Assembly: GCF_001439685.1 (NCBI RefSeq)
Contig: NZ_JYLH01000009.1
Coordinates: 1-64,000 of the forward strand
From: Pseudomonas libanensis
GTDB lineage: Bacteria; Pseudomonadota; Gammaproteobacteria; Pseudomonadales; Pseudomonadaceae
DNA length: 64,000 nucleotides
Direction of reading: 5' to 3'
In this document: positions 20,330 through 29,843 of the stretch, piece after piece
Layout: each line of letters starts with the position of its first letter
Numbering within the stretch: position 1 is the stretch's first letter
Notes under the pieces: model-generated
Told to the model about the DNA's origin: nothing
Database searches by the model: none
What the model saw: the letters and a program-made list of their open reading frames with translations, nothing else
Program-made: the position numbers and the translations under genes

Positions 20330-21698
20330 TACCCGTATCGAACGCGACAGCATGGGCGAGTTGAAAGTCCCGGCAGAAGCCTTGTATGGCGCCCAGACCC
20401 AGCGTGCGGTGAACAACTTCCCGATCAGCCATCAACGTATGCCCGCACAGTTCATTCGCGCCCTGATTCTGGTCAAGACCGCCGCGGCCAAGGTCAACGT
20501 TGACCTCAAGCAAATCAGCGAAGGGCAGGGCAAGGCCATTGTCGATGCCGCCCAAGGCTTGCTGGAAGGCGACTACATGCAGCACTTCCCGGTGGATATC
20601 TTCCAGACCGGTTCCGGCACCAGCTCCAACATGAACGCCAATGAAGTGATTGCCACCCTTGCCAGCCGTTTGCTCGGCGAGGCGGTCAACCCCAACGACC
20701 ACGTCAATTGCGGCCAAAGCAGCAACGACATCATCCCCACCACCATTCACGTCAGCGCTGCGTTGGTCCTGCATGAACAAACGCTGCCGGCCTTGCTGCA
20801 CCTGGTGCAGGTGATCGAGCAAAAGGCCGAAGAAGTTCACCCGTTCATCAAGACCGGCCGTACACATCTCATGGACGCCATGCCGGTACGCATGAGCCAA
20901 GTGCTCAATGGCTGGGCGCAGCAGCTCAAGGCTAATATCGGTCACTTGCAGGACCTACTTCCGGCCTTGCAAGCGCTGGCTCAGGGCGGCACCGCCGTGG
21001 GCACCGGGATCAACGCGCACCCCGAGTTTGCCGGGCGTTTCAGCCAGCACCTGAGCCGCTTGACCGGGGTGAAGTTCACTCCAGGCACGAACCTGTTTGC
21101 GCTGATTGGCTCCCAGGACACCGCCGTCGCCGTTTCCGGCCAGTTGAAAGCCACAGCCGTCTCGCTGATGAAGATCGCCAACGACCTGCGCTGGATGAAC
21201 TCCGGCCCACTCGCCGGCCTCGGTGAAATCGAGCTGGAAGGCTTGCAGCCGGGCTCGTCGATCATGCCGGGCAAGGTCAACCCGGTGATCCCGGAGGCCA
21301 CAGCCATGGTAGCCGCCCAGGTCATCGGCAATGACACGGTGATCACCGTGGCCGGTCAATCGGGCAACTTCGAGCTGAACGTGATGCTGCCGATCATCGC
21401 CCAGAACCTGCTCAGCAGCCTTGAATTGCTCGCCAATTCCAGCCGTTTGCTGGCGGACAAGGCCATTGCCAGCTTCAAGGTCAACGAGGCCAAGCTCAAG
21501 GAGGCGCTGTCGCGCAATCCGATCCTGGTCACCGCACTCAACCCGATCATTGGTTACCAAAAAGCCGCTGAAATCGCCAAGAAGGCTTATCAGCAGGGCC
21601 GGCCGGTGATCGATGTCGCCCTCGAGCACACCGACCTGCCGCGCAGCCAACTGGAAGTCCTGCTGGACCCGGAAAAGCTCACGGCCGGCGGCGTGTAA
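20322..21698 (+). CDS. fumC: Class II fumarate hydratase, iron-independent
   Basis: 458 residues of the fumarase/aspartase superfamily, with TGRTHLMDAMP (active-site His) and the signature loop GSSIMPGKVNP. It converts fumarate to malate without an iron-sulfur cluster, so it can replace the Fe-S fumarases when iron is scarce. The overlap with fagA points to coupled translation. Start at ATG 20322 (MSNTRIERD), the normal N-terminus. Confidence 0.97.
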   Translation: MSNTRIERDSMGELKVPAEALYGAQTQRAVNNFPISHQRMPAQFIRALILVKTAAAKVNVDLKQISEGQGKAIVDAAQGLLEGDYMQHFPVDIFQTGSGTSSNMNANEVIATLASRLLGEAVNPNDHVNCGQSSNDIIPTTIHVSAALVLHEQTLPALLHLVQVIEQKAEEVHPFIKTGRTHLMDAMPVRMSQVLNGWAQQLKANIGHLQDLLPALQALAQGGTAVGTGINAHPEFAGRFSQHLSRLTGVKFTPGTNLFALIGSQDTAVAVSGQLKATAVSLMKIANDLRWMNSGPLAGLGEIELEGLQPGSSIMPGKVNPVIPEATAMVAAQVIGNDTVITVAGQSGNFELNVMLPIIAQNLLSSLELLANSSRLLADKAIASFKVNEAKLKEALSRNPILVTALNPIIGYQKAAEIAKKAYQQGRPVIDVALEHTDLPRSQLEVLLDPEKLTAGGV

Positions 21699-21725
21699 CC
21701 AACGACCCTGCTTTGGAGGCTCACC

Positions 21726-22154
21726 ATGGAGCACTGGAAACGCACGATCGAACGAGCCAATCGCTGTTTTATGGCGGGCGAGCTGGTTGACGCCCGCGAG
21801 GCCTATCTGCAAGCCCTGGCCCTGGCCCAAGTGTTGTTCGAACGCTGGGCGGATGCCGACGAAGCAGTGGCGGCTTGCGTTATTTCCCATCACAACCTGG
21901 CGGACTTGCACTTGCGCCTGAACCAACCAGAGGAAAGCGCGGAATACCTCTGCGCTATCCATCAGCGCCTGTTGCAGACCATGCAGGACCCACGCCTGAA
22001 TCCGCAATTACGCGAGGCAGCATTGCGCCAGAGCAGCAAGACCTATGTCGAACTGTTGAACTTCATCAGCGATCACGGCGAGTACCCGCGTACCCATCGC
22101 TTGTTGGGCGCTGCTGCGCCGCAATCGACCACGTCTCAATACGGAGCACATTGA
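21726..22154 (+). CDS. Conserved protein between fumC and sodA (OrfX)
   Basis: 142 residues, all helical, with TPR-like pairs ([22 protein letters not shown], then [21 protein letters not shown]). The same unnamed gene occupies this place in P. aeruginosa. A repeat scaffold of this sort usually binds protein partners; a chaperone-like role for one of the two neighbouring enzymes is only a guess. GGAGG lies six bases before the ATG, and the stop lies one base before sodA. Confidence 0.82.
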   Translation: MEHWKRTIERANRCFMAGELVDAREAYLQALALAQVLFERWADADEAVAACVISHHNLADLHLRLNQPEESAEYLCAIHQRLLQTMQDPRLNPQLREAALRQSSKTYVELLNFISDHGEYPRTHRLLGAAAPQSTTSQYGAH

Positions 22155-22155
22155 T

Positions 22156-22767
22156 ATGACCTATACCTTGCCGGCCTTGCCCTACGCCTACGACGCCCTC
22201 GAACCGCATATCGATGCGCAAACCATGGAGATTCACTACACCAAGCACCACCAGACCTATATCAACAACCTCAACGCTGCGGTCGAGGGCACTGAGTTCG
22301 CCGGTTGGCCGGTGGAAAAACTGGTGTCCGGCGTTCACCAATTGCCGGAAACGCTACGGGCCGCCGTGATCAATCAAGGCGGCGGGCATGCCAACCATTC
22401 ACTGTTCTGGGCCGTCATGTCGCCCAAAGGCGGTGGTAAGCCAGAAGGTGCGCTGGGTACTGCTATCGACGAACAACTGGGCGGCTATGATCGTTTCAAG
22501 GAAGCCTTTACCAAGGCTGCCTTGACCCGTTTCGGCAGTGGTTGGGCCTGGCTCAGCGTCACCCCGCAAAAAAGACTGGTGGTGGAAAGCAGCGGCAACC
22601 AGGACAGCCCACTGATGACTGGCAATACGCCGATCCTGGGCCTCGACGTGTGGGAGCATGCTTACTACCTGCTGTACCAGAACCGTCGCCCGGAATACAT
22701 CAATGCCTTCTACAGTGTCATCAACTGGCCGGAAGTTGCCGCACGCTACCAGGCCGCCTTGGCCTGA
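22156..22767 (+). CDS. sodA: Superoxide dismutase, Mn type
   Basis: 203 residues. The metal ligands are H27, H81, D164 and H168 (DVWEHAYY). Mn-type specificity markers are present: GGGHANHS and the glutamine in GNQDSPLM. It dismutates superoxide in the cytoplasm. Being in a Fur operon, it is made when iron is low and the Fe-SOD cannot be loaded. In P. aeruginosa the orthologue is called sodM or sodA. Confidence 0.97.
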   Translation: MTYTLPALPYAYDALEPHIDAQTMEIHYTKHHQTYINNLNAAVEGTEFAGWPVEKLVSGVHQLPETLRAAVINQGGGHANHSLFWAVMSPKGGGKPEGALGTAIDEQLGGYDRFKEAFTKAALTRFGSGWAWLSVTPQKRLVVESSGNQDSPLMTGNTPILGLDVWEHAYYLLYQNRRPEYINAFYSVINWPEVAARYQAALA

Positions 22768-22798
22768 AATTCCTCCATAACAAGATCTAAGGCCGACT

Positions 22799-23692
22799 AT
22801 GGGTACTGAAACACTGGCGATCAGTAGCGTGCGAATGTTTCGTTACGCGTTTGGTTCGCTGTTGCTATTGGCCGGTACTGCGTTGCTGGTGGCCCATGGG
22901 TTGGCCTGGTTGAACCTGGAGCCTCGCATCCTGCGGGCTTTGCAGGGTGGTGCGATTTGCGCGCTCGGCACGGCGCTGGGTGCTGTGCCAGTGCTGGTAA
23001 TTCGGCGCATGCCGATAGCGCTGAGCGACACCCTGCTGGGTTTCGGTGCCGGTGTGATGCTGGCGGCGACCGCTTTCTCCCTTGTGGTGCCGGGTATCGC
23101 CGCGGCTGAGAGCCTGGGTCTCTCGCCCTGGGGGGCGGGTGGGCTGATCAGCTTCGGCATTATGCTGGGGGCGTTCGGTCTGTACCTGGTCGATCGCAAG
23201 GTCTCCGGTGCCAGCCCGGAAATGCTGGTGGGCACGCCGGATAAACCGGTGATCCCGCCGCGTATTTGGTTATTCGTGTTTGCCATCATTGCGCACAACG
23301 TTCCAGAAGGCATGGCTGTGGGGGTGTCTGCGGGCGGAGGCATGGCGGATGCCGACAGCCTCGCCATGGGCATTGCCTTGCAGGATGTACCTGAAGGGCT
23401 GGTGATTGCGCTGGTATTGGCTGGGGCGGGAATGTCGCGGATCAAAGCCTTTTTGATTGGCGCTGCATCAGGCTTGGTTGAACCGGTATTTGCGGTGCTC
23501 TGTGCATGGCTGGTGAGTCTTGCCGAAGTGTTGTTGCCGCTGGGTTTGGCGCTGGCCGCCGGGGCAATGTTGCTGGTAGTGACTCATGAAGTCATCCCCG
23601 AGTCGCGCCGCAATGGCCATGAAAAGCTCGCCAGCCTTGGGCTGTGCATCGGGTTTTGCCTGATGATGGTGATGGATACAGCGTTGGGCTGA
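22799..23692 (+). CDS. ZIP family divalent metal transporter, GufA-like
   Basis: 297 residues and about eight membrane segments. Transmembrane motif HNVPEGMAVG is followed by LQDVPEGLVIA; the Q-D-x-P-E-G form in the second motif is usual for GufA/BbZIP-type members. The likely substrate is Zn2+ or a related divalent ion taken into the cytoplasm. It follows sodA by 31 bases and may share the iron-responsive transcript, which would link metal uptake to the Mn enzyme. A REPIN follows. Confidence 0.87.
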   Translation: MGTETLAISSVRMFRYAFGSLLLLAGTALLVAHGLAWLNLEPRILRALQGGAICALGTALGAVPVLVIRRMPIALSDTLLGFGAGVMLAATAFSLVVPGIAAAESLGLSPWGAGGLISFGIMLGAFGLYLVDRKVSGASPEMLVGTPDKPVIPPRIWLFVFAIIAHNVPEGMAVGVSAGGGMADADSLAMGIALQDVPEGLVIALVLAGAGMSRIKAFLIGAASGLVEPVFAVLCAWLVSLAEVLLPLGLALAAGAMLLVVTHEVIPESRRNGHEKLASLGLCIGFCLMMVMDTALG

Positions 23693-23703
23693 GGGTGCTT
23701 CCA

Positions 23704-23803
23704 TGTAGGAGCGAGCTTGCTCGCGAAGCACGCAAGAGCACCGCGTTAAACCAGGATGCCCGCGTTAAAGTTGACGTTTTTCGCGAGCAAGCTCGCTCCT
23801 GCA
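23704..23803. repeat. REPIN (GGAGCGAGCTTGCTCGCGAA type)
   Basis: Two facing arms at 23704-23727 and about 23780-23803. The interior contains CACCGCGTT and CGCGTTAAAGTTGACGTT, nearly the same as in the copy at 35818-35917. It lies between the convergent ZIP gene and ptsO. Confidence 0.92.
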
Positions 23804-23810
23804 GTAGGGG

Positions 23811-24083
23811 TTATTCGCCTTCGTCGAAGTAGTTATTGATCAACTCAACCAATGCCGCCATCGCTTCGTCTTCTTGCTCGCCTTCGGTCTTCAGGTGAAT
23901 CTTGGTGCCCTTGCCGGCCGCCAACATCATCATCGCCATGATGCTCTTGCCATCAACCATGGATTCCGGTGTACGACCAGCGCGGATCTGACAAGGGTAC
24001 TGGCCGGCCACGCCGACGAATTTGGCCGAGGCCCGGGCGTGCAGGCCCAACTTGTTGATGATTTCAATTTCCCGAGCCGGCAT
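23811..24083 (-). CDS. ptsO: Nitrogen-PTS phosphocarrier protein NPr
   Basis: 90 residues, HPr-like, with the phosphorylated histidine H15 in NKLGLHARASAKF and the downstream MVDGKSIMAMMMLAA segment. It passes phosphate from PtsP to PtsN. I start at 24083 (MPAREIEI), the canonical N-terminus; a longer frame overlaps rapZ. Last gene of the rpoN-hpf-ptsN-rapZ-ptsO cluster. Confidence 0.95.
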   Translation of the reverse strand: MPAREIEIINKLGLHARASAKFVGVAGQYPCQIRAGRTPESMVDGKSIMAMMMLAAGKGTKIHLKTEGEQEDEAMAALVELINNYFDEGE

Positions 24084-24099
24084 CGCAGTGGTGTTCCTT

Positions 24100-24957
24100 T
24101 CAGCTAAGGTCGCGGTGGCGAACCTGGACATTCTTGAGGGTTTGTTGCAACACTCGGCCCAGCCGTTCCGTCAGATAGACGGAGCGGTGGTGGCCGCCGG
24201 TGCAGCCAATGGCAATGGTGACGTAGGCGCGATTGCTCGCGGCAAAGCGTGGTAACCATTTGAGCAGGTAGCTGGAGATGTCCTGGAACATCTCCTCTAC
24301 ATCCGGTTGCGCGGCCAAGTAATCAACCACCGGCTGGTCCAATCCGGACTGATCGCGCAGTTCCGGTTTCCAATAGGGGTTGGGCAGGCAGCGCACATCG
24401 AACACCAGGTCGGCATCTACCGGCATGCCACGTTTGAAGCCGAATGATTCGACCAGGAAAGCAGTCCCGGGCTCTGGCTGGTTCAGCAGGCGCAGCTTGA
24501 TCGCGTCGCGCAGCTGATACAGGTTCAGGTTGGTGGTGTTGATCTTAAGATCAGCCAGATCAATGATCGGCCCCAGCAACTTGGTCTCGTCCTGGATGGC
24601 TTCGGCCAGGGAGCGGTTGGCGCTGCTGAGCGGGTGGCGGCGACGGGTTTCTGAGAAGCGTTTGAGCAACGTTTCTTCGTCGGCATCCAGGTACAGCACA
24701 TCGCAATGAATATGCTTGGCGCGCACTTCTTCCAGCAGTTCAGGGAACCGCGAGAGGTGGCTGGGCAGGTTGCGGGCATCGATAGACACTGCGACCAGGG
24801 GTTGCGCCAATTCAGTATGGATCAGTGCGCGTTCCGCCAGCTCCGGCAGCAGGCCAGCGGGCAAATTGTCGATGCAATAGAAACCGTTGTCCTCAAGGAC
24901 GTTGAGGGCGGTGCTTTTACCTGAGCCGGAACGGCCGCTGACGATGATCAAACGCAT
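24100..24957 (-). CDS. rapZ: RNase adapter protein RapZ
   Basis: 285 residues. Walker [10 protein letters not shown] is at 8-16 and the C-terminal domain carries [18 protein letters not shown]. In E. coli RapZ delivers the sRNA GlmZ to RNase E and senses glucosamine-6-phosphate; in pseudomonads the sRNA partner is not established. It begins two bases after ptsN stops. Confidence 0.95.
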   Translation of the reverse strand: MRLIIVSGRSGSGKSTALNVLEDNGFYCIDNLPAGLLPELAERALIHTELAQPLVAVSIDARNLPSHLSRFPELLEEVRAKHIHCDVLYLDADEETLLKRFSETRRRHPLSSANRSLAEAIQDETKLLGPIIDLADLKINTTNLNLYQLRDAIKLRLLNQPEPGTAFLVESFGFKRGMPVDADLVFDVRCLPNPYWKPELRDQSGLDQPVVDYLAAQPDVEEMFQDISSYLLKWLPRFAASNRAYVTIAIGCTGGHHRSVYLTERLGRVLQQTLKNVQVRHRDLS

Positions 24958-24959
24958 GA

Positions 24960-25424
24960 TTACTGCCCGTTTTGTTCATCCAGGACGACCTGATACAGGG
25001 CCTCATTGGTCTTGGCACTGCGCAGTTTTTCGCGTACTTCCTTGCGATCAAGCATGCTGGCGATCTGCCTAAGCAGTTCCAGGTGCGCATCGGTGGCGGC
25101 TTGCGGGACCAGCAATACGAACAGCAGGTCGACCGGGGCGCCGTCGATGGCGTCGAAATCGATGGCAGCTTCCAAGTGCAGCAGAGCGCTCACGGGCGTA
25201 TCACAGCCTTTGAGGCGGCAGTGAGGGATGGCGATGCCGTTGCCGAAACCGGTGGAGCCGAGTTTCTCACGGGCAATCAACGCCTCGAAGACATCTTGCA
25301 TCTCCAGACCCGGCACTTCGCGGTGGATCAGGTTGGCAATTTGTTCGAGGGCTTTTTTCTTGCTGCCGCCCGGCGCGTTCACGAGGGAACGGCCGGGGGT
25401 CAGGATGGTTTCAAGTCGGATCAT
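24960..25424 (-). CDS. ptsN: Nitrogen-PTS EIIA component
   Basis: 154 residues of the PTS EIIA type-2 domain, with the phospho-acceptor H68 in [11 protein letters not shown]. PtsN regulates rather than transports: it binds partners such as KdpD and pyruvate dehydrogenase according to its phosphorylation state. It lies ten bases after hpf and just before rapZ. Confidence 0.96.
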   Translation of the reverse strand: MIRLETILTPGRSLVNAPGGSKKKALEQIANLIHREVPGLEMQDVFEALIAREKLGSTGFGNGIAIPHCRLKGCDTPVSALLHLEAAIDFDAIDGAPVDLLFVLLVPQAATDAHLELLRQIASMLDRKEVREKLRSAKTNEALYQVVLDEQNGQ

Positions 25425-25434
25425 GGGGGGAGAG

Positions 25435-25740
25435 TTAACGACCTGTGCCTTGGAGCAGGCTCAGATTCTTTTCCTTATGCTTTTTGAGTTGGCGGTCGAG
25501 CTTGTCGGTAAGCAAGTCAATCGATGCATACATGTCTTCATGCTCGGCATTGGCAACCACTTCGCCACCAGGTATCTGGAGGGTCGCTTCGATCTTCTGC
25601 TGAAGCTTGTCAACCTTCATGATGACCTGCACGTTGGTGATCTTGTCGAAATGTCCTTCAAGCTTCCTCAGCTTCTGCTCGACATAGTCGCGCAGTGGAG
25701 GGGTGACTTCTACATGGTGTCCACTGATGTTGACTTGCAT
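25435..25740 (-). CDS. hpf: Ribosome hibernation-promoting factor, short form
   Basis: 101 residues, beginning MQVNISGHHVEVTPPLRDYV, with the basic surface of the YfiA/HPF fold (KLRKLEGHF, RQLKKHKEKN). It binds the 30S decoding region and supports 100S dimers together with RMF in stationary phase. GGAGAAG stands eight bases before the ATG at 25740. It lies 74 bases after rpoN. Confidence 0.95.
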   Translation of the reverse strand: MQVNISGHHVEVTPPLRDYVEQKLRKLEGHFDKITNVQVIMKVDKLQQKIEATLQIPGGEVVANAEHEDMYASIDLLTDKLDRQLKKHKEKNLSLLQGTGR

Positions 25741-25814
25741 ACAGCTTCTCCTTCGTTGCCAGTGCATAAAGCGACAGGCAAAACGCCTGCCACTGGAACG
25801 CTATGGCCCGCCCG

Positions 25815-27308
25815 TCACATCAAACGTTTACGCTCGCTGGAAGGCGCGATCCCAAGAGACTCGCGGTACTTGGCGACGGTTCGACGGGCGACCTGAATGC
25901 CTTGTGCCTCCAGTAAACCAGCGATCTTGCTGTCACTCAACGGCTTTTTCTGATTTTCCGCGGCAACCAGTTTCTTGATGATCGCGCGAATCGCCGTGGA
26001 CGAGCATTCGCCGCCTTCGGAGGTGCTGACGTGGCTGGAGAAAAAGTATTTCAACTCATAAATACCCCGCGGGGTATGCATGAATTTCTGCGTGGTCACG
26101 CGGGAAATCGTCGATTCATGCATGCCCACCGCTTCGGCGATATCGTGCAGTACCAAAGGCTTCATGGCTTCGTCGCCGTATTCCAGGAAGCCGCGTTGGT
26201 GCTCGACGATCTGGGTGGCCACCTTCATCAGGGTTTCGTTACGGCTTTGCAGGCTCTTGATGAACCAGCGCGCTTCCTGCAACTGGTTGCGCATGAAGGT
26301 GTTGTCGGCGCTGGTGTCGGCGCGGCGCACAAAACCGGCATATTGCGGGTTGACCCGCAGGCGGGGCACCGACTCCTGGTTCAGCTCCACCAGCCAACGC
26401 TCGTTGTCCTTGCGCACGATCACGTCGGGGACGACGTATTCGGCTTCGCTGGATTCGATCTGCGAGCCCGGGCGCGGGTTTAGGCTCTGCACCAGCTCAA
26501 TGACCTGGCGCAAGTCGTCTTCCTTGAGCTTCATGCGGCGCATCAGCTGGCTGTAGTCGCGGCTGCCCAGCAGGTCGATGTAGTCCGACACCAGGCGTTT
26601 GGCTTCGGCCAGCCAAGGCGTCTTGGCCGGCAACTGGCGCAATTGCAGCAGCAGGCACTCGCTGAGGGTGCGGGCGCCAATGCCGGCGGGCTCGAATTGC
26701 TGGATGCGATGCAGGACGGCTTCGATTTCGTCCAGTTCGATGTCCAGCTCCGGATCAAAGGCTTCAAGAATCTCGTCGAGGGTCTCGTCCAGGTAGCCCT
26801 GGTTGTTGATGCAGTCGATCAGGGTGACCGCAATCAGGCGATCAGTGTCGGACATCGGTGCCAGGTTCAGTTGCCACAACAAATGGCTCTGCAGGCTCTC
26901 GCCGACAGATGTACGGGTGGTGAAGTCCCACTCGTCATCGTCATTGCTCGGCAGGCTGCTGGCGCTGGTCTGGTACACGTCTTCCCACGCGGTATCCACG
27001 GGAAGTTCGTTGGGAATGCGTTCGTTCCATTCGCCGTCCTCGAGGTTATCCACCGTCGGGGCGGTTTCCTGGTAGGAGGGTTCCTGCACGTCGGGATTGG
27101 GTTTTTGCTCGATGTTATCGGCCAGCGGGTCGGCATTGTCGAAGTCGTCGCCTTCTTCCTGGCGTTCGAGCATCGGATTGGACTCCAGGGCCTCCTGGAT
27201 TTCCTGTTGCAGGTCCAGGGTCGACAATTGGAGCAGGCGGATGGCCTGTTGCAGCTGCGGTGTCATCGTCAGCTGCTGGCCCATTCTCAGGACTAGCGAT
27301 GGTTTCAT
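25815..27308 (-). CDS. rpoN: RNA polymerase sigma-54 factor
   Basis: 497 residues. The Gln-rich activator-interacting region I is at the N-terminus ([27 protein letters not shown] has the type pattern), then an acidic region II, the core-binding domain, a helix-turn-helix, and the RpoN box [10 protein letters not shown] near the end, which reads the -24 element. It directs enhancer-dependent transcription for nitrogen, motility and other genes. The 184-base space upstream has its own -10-like TATAAT (27385-27390, minus strand). Confidence 0.97.
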   Translation of the reverse strand: MKPSLVLRMGQQLTMTPQLQQAIRLLQLSTLDLQQEIQEALESNPMLERQEEGDDFDNADPLADNIEQKPNPDVQEPSYQETAPTVDNLEDGEWNERIPNELPVDTAWEDVYQTSASSLPSNDDDEWDFTTRTSVGESLQSHLLWQLNLAPMSDTDRLIAVTLIDCINNQGYLDETLDEILEAFDPELDIELDEIEAVLHRIQQFEPAGIGARTLSECLLLQLRQLPAKTPWLAEAKRLVSDYIDLLGSRDYSQLMRRMKLKEDDLRQVIELVQSLNPRPGSQIESSEAEYVVPDVIVRKDNERWLVELNQESVPRLRVNPQYAGFVRRADTSADNTFMRNQLQEARWFIKSLQSRNETLMKVATQIVEHQRGFLEYGDEAMKPLVLHDIAEAVGMHESTISRVTTQKFMHTPRGIYELKYFFSSHVSTSEGGECSSTAIRAIIKKLVAAENQKKPLSDSKIAGLLEAQGIQVARRTVAKYRESLGIAPSSERKRLM

Positions 27309-27384
27309 GGCAGGGGCTTAACACCTTATTCGCCGGCGCAATGCGCCATCCACGACAGGGCGCGTGAGCGCCAAACATAAGCAA

Positions 27385-27390
27385 ATTATA
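27385..27390 (-). promoter_or_regulatory. -10 element of a probable rpoN promoter
   Basis: A perfect TATAAT on the minus strand about 80 bases before rpoN. The hexamer 17 bases upstream (GGCAAA) is a poor -35, so an activator or another sigma factor may be needed. Confidence 0.35.
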
Positions 27391-27492
27391 TGCCTGATCT
27401 CGGGGGCTTTGCCTAGAGCGCGGTAACAATAAAAAAGCTAAGGTTTCTATTGACTCCTGCGCGCTCCAGGAAAAGCCGCGATACCACCGTGC

Positions 27493-28218
27493 CTACAGGC
27501 GGAACTCGTGACCCAGGTACACTTCCTTGACCAGCTCGTTGGCCAGGATAGTCTCGGCATCGCCTTCGGCAATCAGTTGGCCATCGTTGACGATATAGGC
27601 CGTTTCGCAGATATCGAGTGTCTCGCGGACGTTATGGTCGGTGATCAGTACGCCAATGCCCTTGGCCTTGAGGTGGTGGATGATCTGCTTGATATCGCCC
27701 ACCGAAATCGGGTCGACACCGGCAAACGGTTCATCCAGCAGGATGAACTTGGGCGCGGTCGCCAGGGCGCGGGCGATTTCCACGCGACGACGCTCGCCAC
27801 CGGACAGGCTCATGCCGAGGTTGTCGCGAATGTGGTTGATGTGGAACTCCTGCAGCAGGCTTTCCAGCTCTTTGCGGCGGCCGTCGCGATCGAGCTCCTT
27901 GCGGGTCTCCAGGATCGCCATGATGTTGTCGGCCACCGACAGTTTGCGGAAGATCGACGCTTCTTGCGGAAGATAGCCGATACCGGCGCGGGCACGGCCG
28001 TGCATCGGCTGGTGGCTGACGTCCAGGTCGTCGATCAATACGCGGCCCTGGTCCGCCTGGACCAGCCCGACGATCATATAGAAGCAGGTGGTCTTGCCGG
28101 CACCGTTGGGGCCGAGCAAGCCGACGATCTGGCCGCTGTCGATCGACAGGCTGACGTCGCGTACGACCTGGCGGCTTTTATAGGCCTTGGCCAGGTGCTG
28201 GGCTTTCAGGGTCGCCAT
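27493..28218 (-). CDS. lptB: LPS export ABC ATPase LptB
   Basis: 241 residues. Walker [10 protein letters not shown], signature LSGGERRR, Walker B FILLDEP and switch His (ITDHNVRE) are all present. It powers LptFG in pulling LPS from the inner membrane onto the LptC-LptA bridge. Its ATG overlaps the lptA TAA by one base. Confidence 0.97.
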   Translation of the reverse strand: MATLKAQHLAKAYKSRQVVRDVSLSIDSGQIVGLLGPNGAGKTTCFYMIVGLVQADQGRVLIDDLDVSHQPMHGRARAGIGYLPQEASIFRKLSVADNIMAILETRKELDRDGRRKELESLLQEFHINHIRDNLGMSLSGGERRRVEIARALATAPKFILLDEPFAGVDPISVGDIKQIIHHLKAKGIGVLITDHNVRETLDICETAYIVNDGQLIAEGDAETILANELVKEVYLGHEFRL

Positions 28219-28751
28219 TACTCGGCCTTCTTCTTCGGCTGGATAACCATGTCGATGCGCGGACGAGGTGCTGTCACCTTGTTGCCATTGGCGCGACCGG
28301 CCTGGGCGACCTGGGTCTTGGTGTTGTAGACAATCTTTTCGCCCTCGGTAGAGTTACCGTCGGCGCTGAGGACCTTGGCCTGGTCAATCAGGACGATGCG
28401 GTTCTGCTGGGCATGATACTGGATGGTCTTGCCATAGCCTTTCATCGGGCCAGGATCGGCCGCGGCTTGTTGCTGTTCGAAATAGGCCAGGTTGCCCACC
28501 GAAGTCACCACGTCGATATCACCCGCCTGGGTACGTGTCAGTGTCACCGTATTACCGGTGATCTTCATCGAGCCCTGGGTGATGATCACGCCGCCGGTGT
28601 AGGTGGCGACACCTTGCTTGTCATCCAACTGCGCATCGTCAGCCGAGATGTGGATCGGTTGCTGGCTATCGTTCGGCAGAGCCCAGGCGCTCACGCTTCC
28701 CAGTGCTGCGCCCAGACCGAGCAAAATAGGGAGGGTTTTAACGAGCCTCAT
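28218..28751 (-). CDS. lptA: LPS transport periplasmic protein LptA
   Basis: 177 residues. A Sec signal peptide ending near SVSAWA precedes the OstA beta-jellyroll ([23 protein letters not shown] has the type start). LptA units stack to bridge LptC to LptD. GAGGA lies close to the ATG. It overlaps lptC by 14 bases. Confidence 0.96.
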   Translation of the reverse strand: MRLVKTLPILLGLGAALGSVSAWALPNDSQQPIHISADDAQLDDKQGVATYTGGVIITQGSMKITGNTVTLTRTQAGDIDVVTSVGNLAYFEQQQAAADPGPMKGYGKTIQYHAQQNRIVLIDQAKVLSADGNSTEGEKIVYNTKTQVAQAGRANGNKVTAPRPRIDMVIQPKKKAE

Positions 28752-29310
28752 ACTGTCCTCTTACGTTCGATAGCAGGTGTATCCTGCTTTCTTTCAAATA
28801 CGCTTTCATTCCCTTGCCAGTCGATACACCGCCAGCGCCGTCGATTCTAACGTCTTGCTCGGTCTGCGCATATTGCTTCTGTGGGAATACGGTCATGCGA
28901 CTGCTGGTAATGATGGTGTCACGGTTCTGTGCGTCTGTACGTGCGACGCGCACCGAGTCGATCAGTTCAACTTCGGTGCCGTCCGGGTTGACCTCGCCAC
29001 GCTTGCTGGTGACGTGCCACGGAAATTCGGTGCCGCGATACAGGTTCAGGTCCGGATTGGTCAGCAGGCTGACTTCGGAGGCCTTCAAATGCTCGACCTT
29101 GTCCGACGTCATTTCATACTGCACCTTCCCATCGGGCAGGTACTGGATGCTGTAGGCATTGGTGGCGTAATAGTCGATAAGACCTTCGTCAACCTGCGCA
29201 ACTGGCTGGTCGAGAAAGCGTCCCGGGCTGATATTCCAGTAGCCCACCGCCAGGAGCAGCGCGGCGATGACCCCGAATAACAGGAAGTTGCGGATCTTTT
29301 TACTCAGCAT
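28738..29310 (-). CDS. lptC: LPS export system protein LptC
   Basis: 190 residues: one N-terminal membrane anchor (about 8-26) and a periplasmic jellyroll of the LptC/YrbK type. It receives LPS from LptBFG and hands it to LptA. It begins eight bases after kdsC. Confidence 0.95.
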   Translation of the reverse strand: MLSKKIRNFLLFGVIAALLLAVGYWNISPGRFLDQPVAQVDEGLIDYYATNAYSIQYLPDGKVQYEMTSDKVEHLKASEVSLLTNPDLNLYRGTEFPWHVTSKRGEVNPDGTEVELIDSVRVARTDAQNRDTIITSSRMTVFPQKQYAQTEQDVRIDGAGGVSTGKGMKAYLKESRIHLLSNVRGQYEAR

Positions 29311-29318
29311 ATAACGCT

Positions 29319-29843
29319 CTATAGGTAGGCGGCGTGGGCCGCTTCAAGACTGCCCTGGGCACGCAGGATCAACTCGCAGAACTCCCGGGCGGCACCTTCG
29401 CCGCCACGGGCGGTGGTGATGCCATGGGCGTGTTCGCGCACAAACGCCGCGGCATTCGCGACGGCCATGCCCAGGCCCACCCGGCGAATCACCGGCAGGT
29501 CAGGCAAGTCGTCACCCAAATAGGCGACCTGTTCATAGCTTAGGTTGAGTTGGCCAAGAAGCTCGTCCAGCACCACCAGTTTATCCTCACGGCCCTGATA
29601 CAGGTGAGCAATCCCCAGGTTTTGTGCGCGGCGTTCCACAACCGGTGTCTTTCGACCGCTGATAATCGCCGTTTGCACACCGGCCGCCATCAGCATCTTG
29701 ATGCCCTGGCCATCGAGAGTGTTGAACGTCTTGAATTCGCTGCCATCTTCGAGGAAGTACAGGCGGCCATCGGTCAGCACGCCGTCGACGTCGAAAATCG
29801 CCAGCTTGATGCCTTTACCGCGTTGCAACAGGTCGCCGTTCAT
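29319..29843 (-). CDS. kdsC: 3-deoxy-manno-octulosonate-8-phosphatase
   Basis: 174 residues, HAD superfamily without a large cap. Motif I is AIFDVDGVLTDG, with ISGRKTPVVERRA and LGDDLPDLPVI as later motifs. It dephosphorylates Kdo-8-phosphate in the Kdo pathway to the LPS inner core. The ATG follows the kdsD TAG with no gap; its GGAG lies within kdsD. Confidence 0.96.
   Translation of the reverse strand: MNGDLLQRGKGIKLAIFDVDGVLTDGRLYFLEDGSEFKTFNTLDGQGIKMLMAAGVQTAIISGRKTPVVERRAQNLGIAHLYQGREDKLVVLDELLGQLNLSYEQVAYLGDDLPDLPVIRRVGLGMAVANAAAFVREHAHGITTARGGEGAAREFCELILRAQGSLEAAHAAYL

Noticed and set aside
22799..23692. Missing His in the second ZIP motif (QDVPEG) as a broken metal site
   Set aside because: Gln-Asp at this place is normal for GufA/BbZIP-type transporters.
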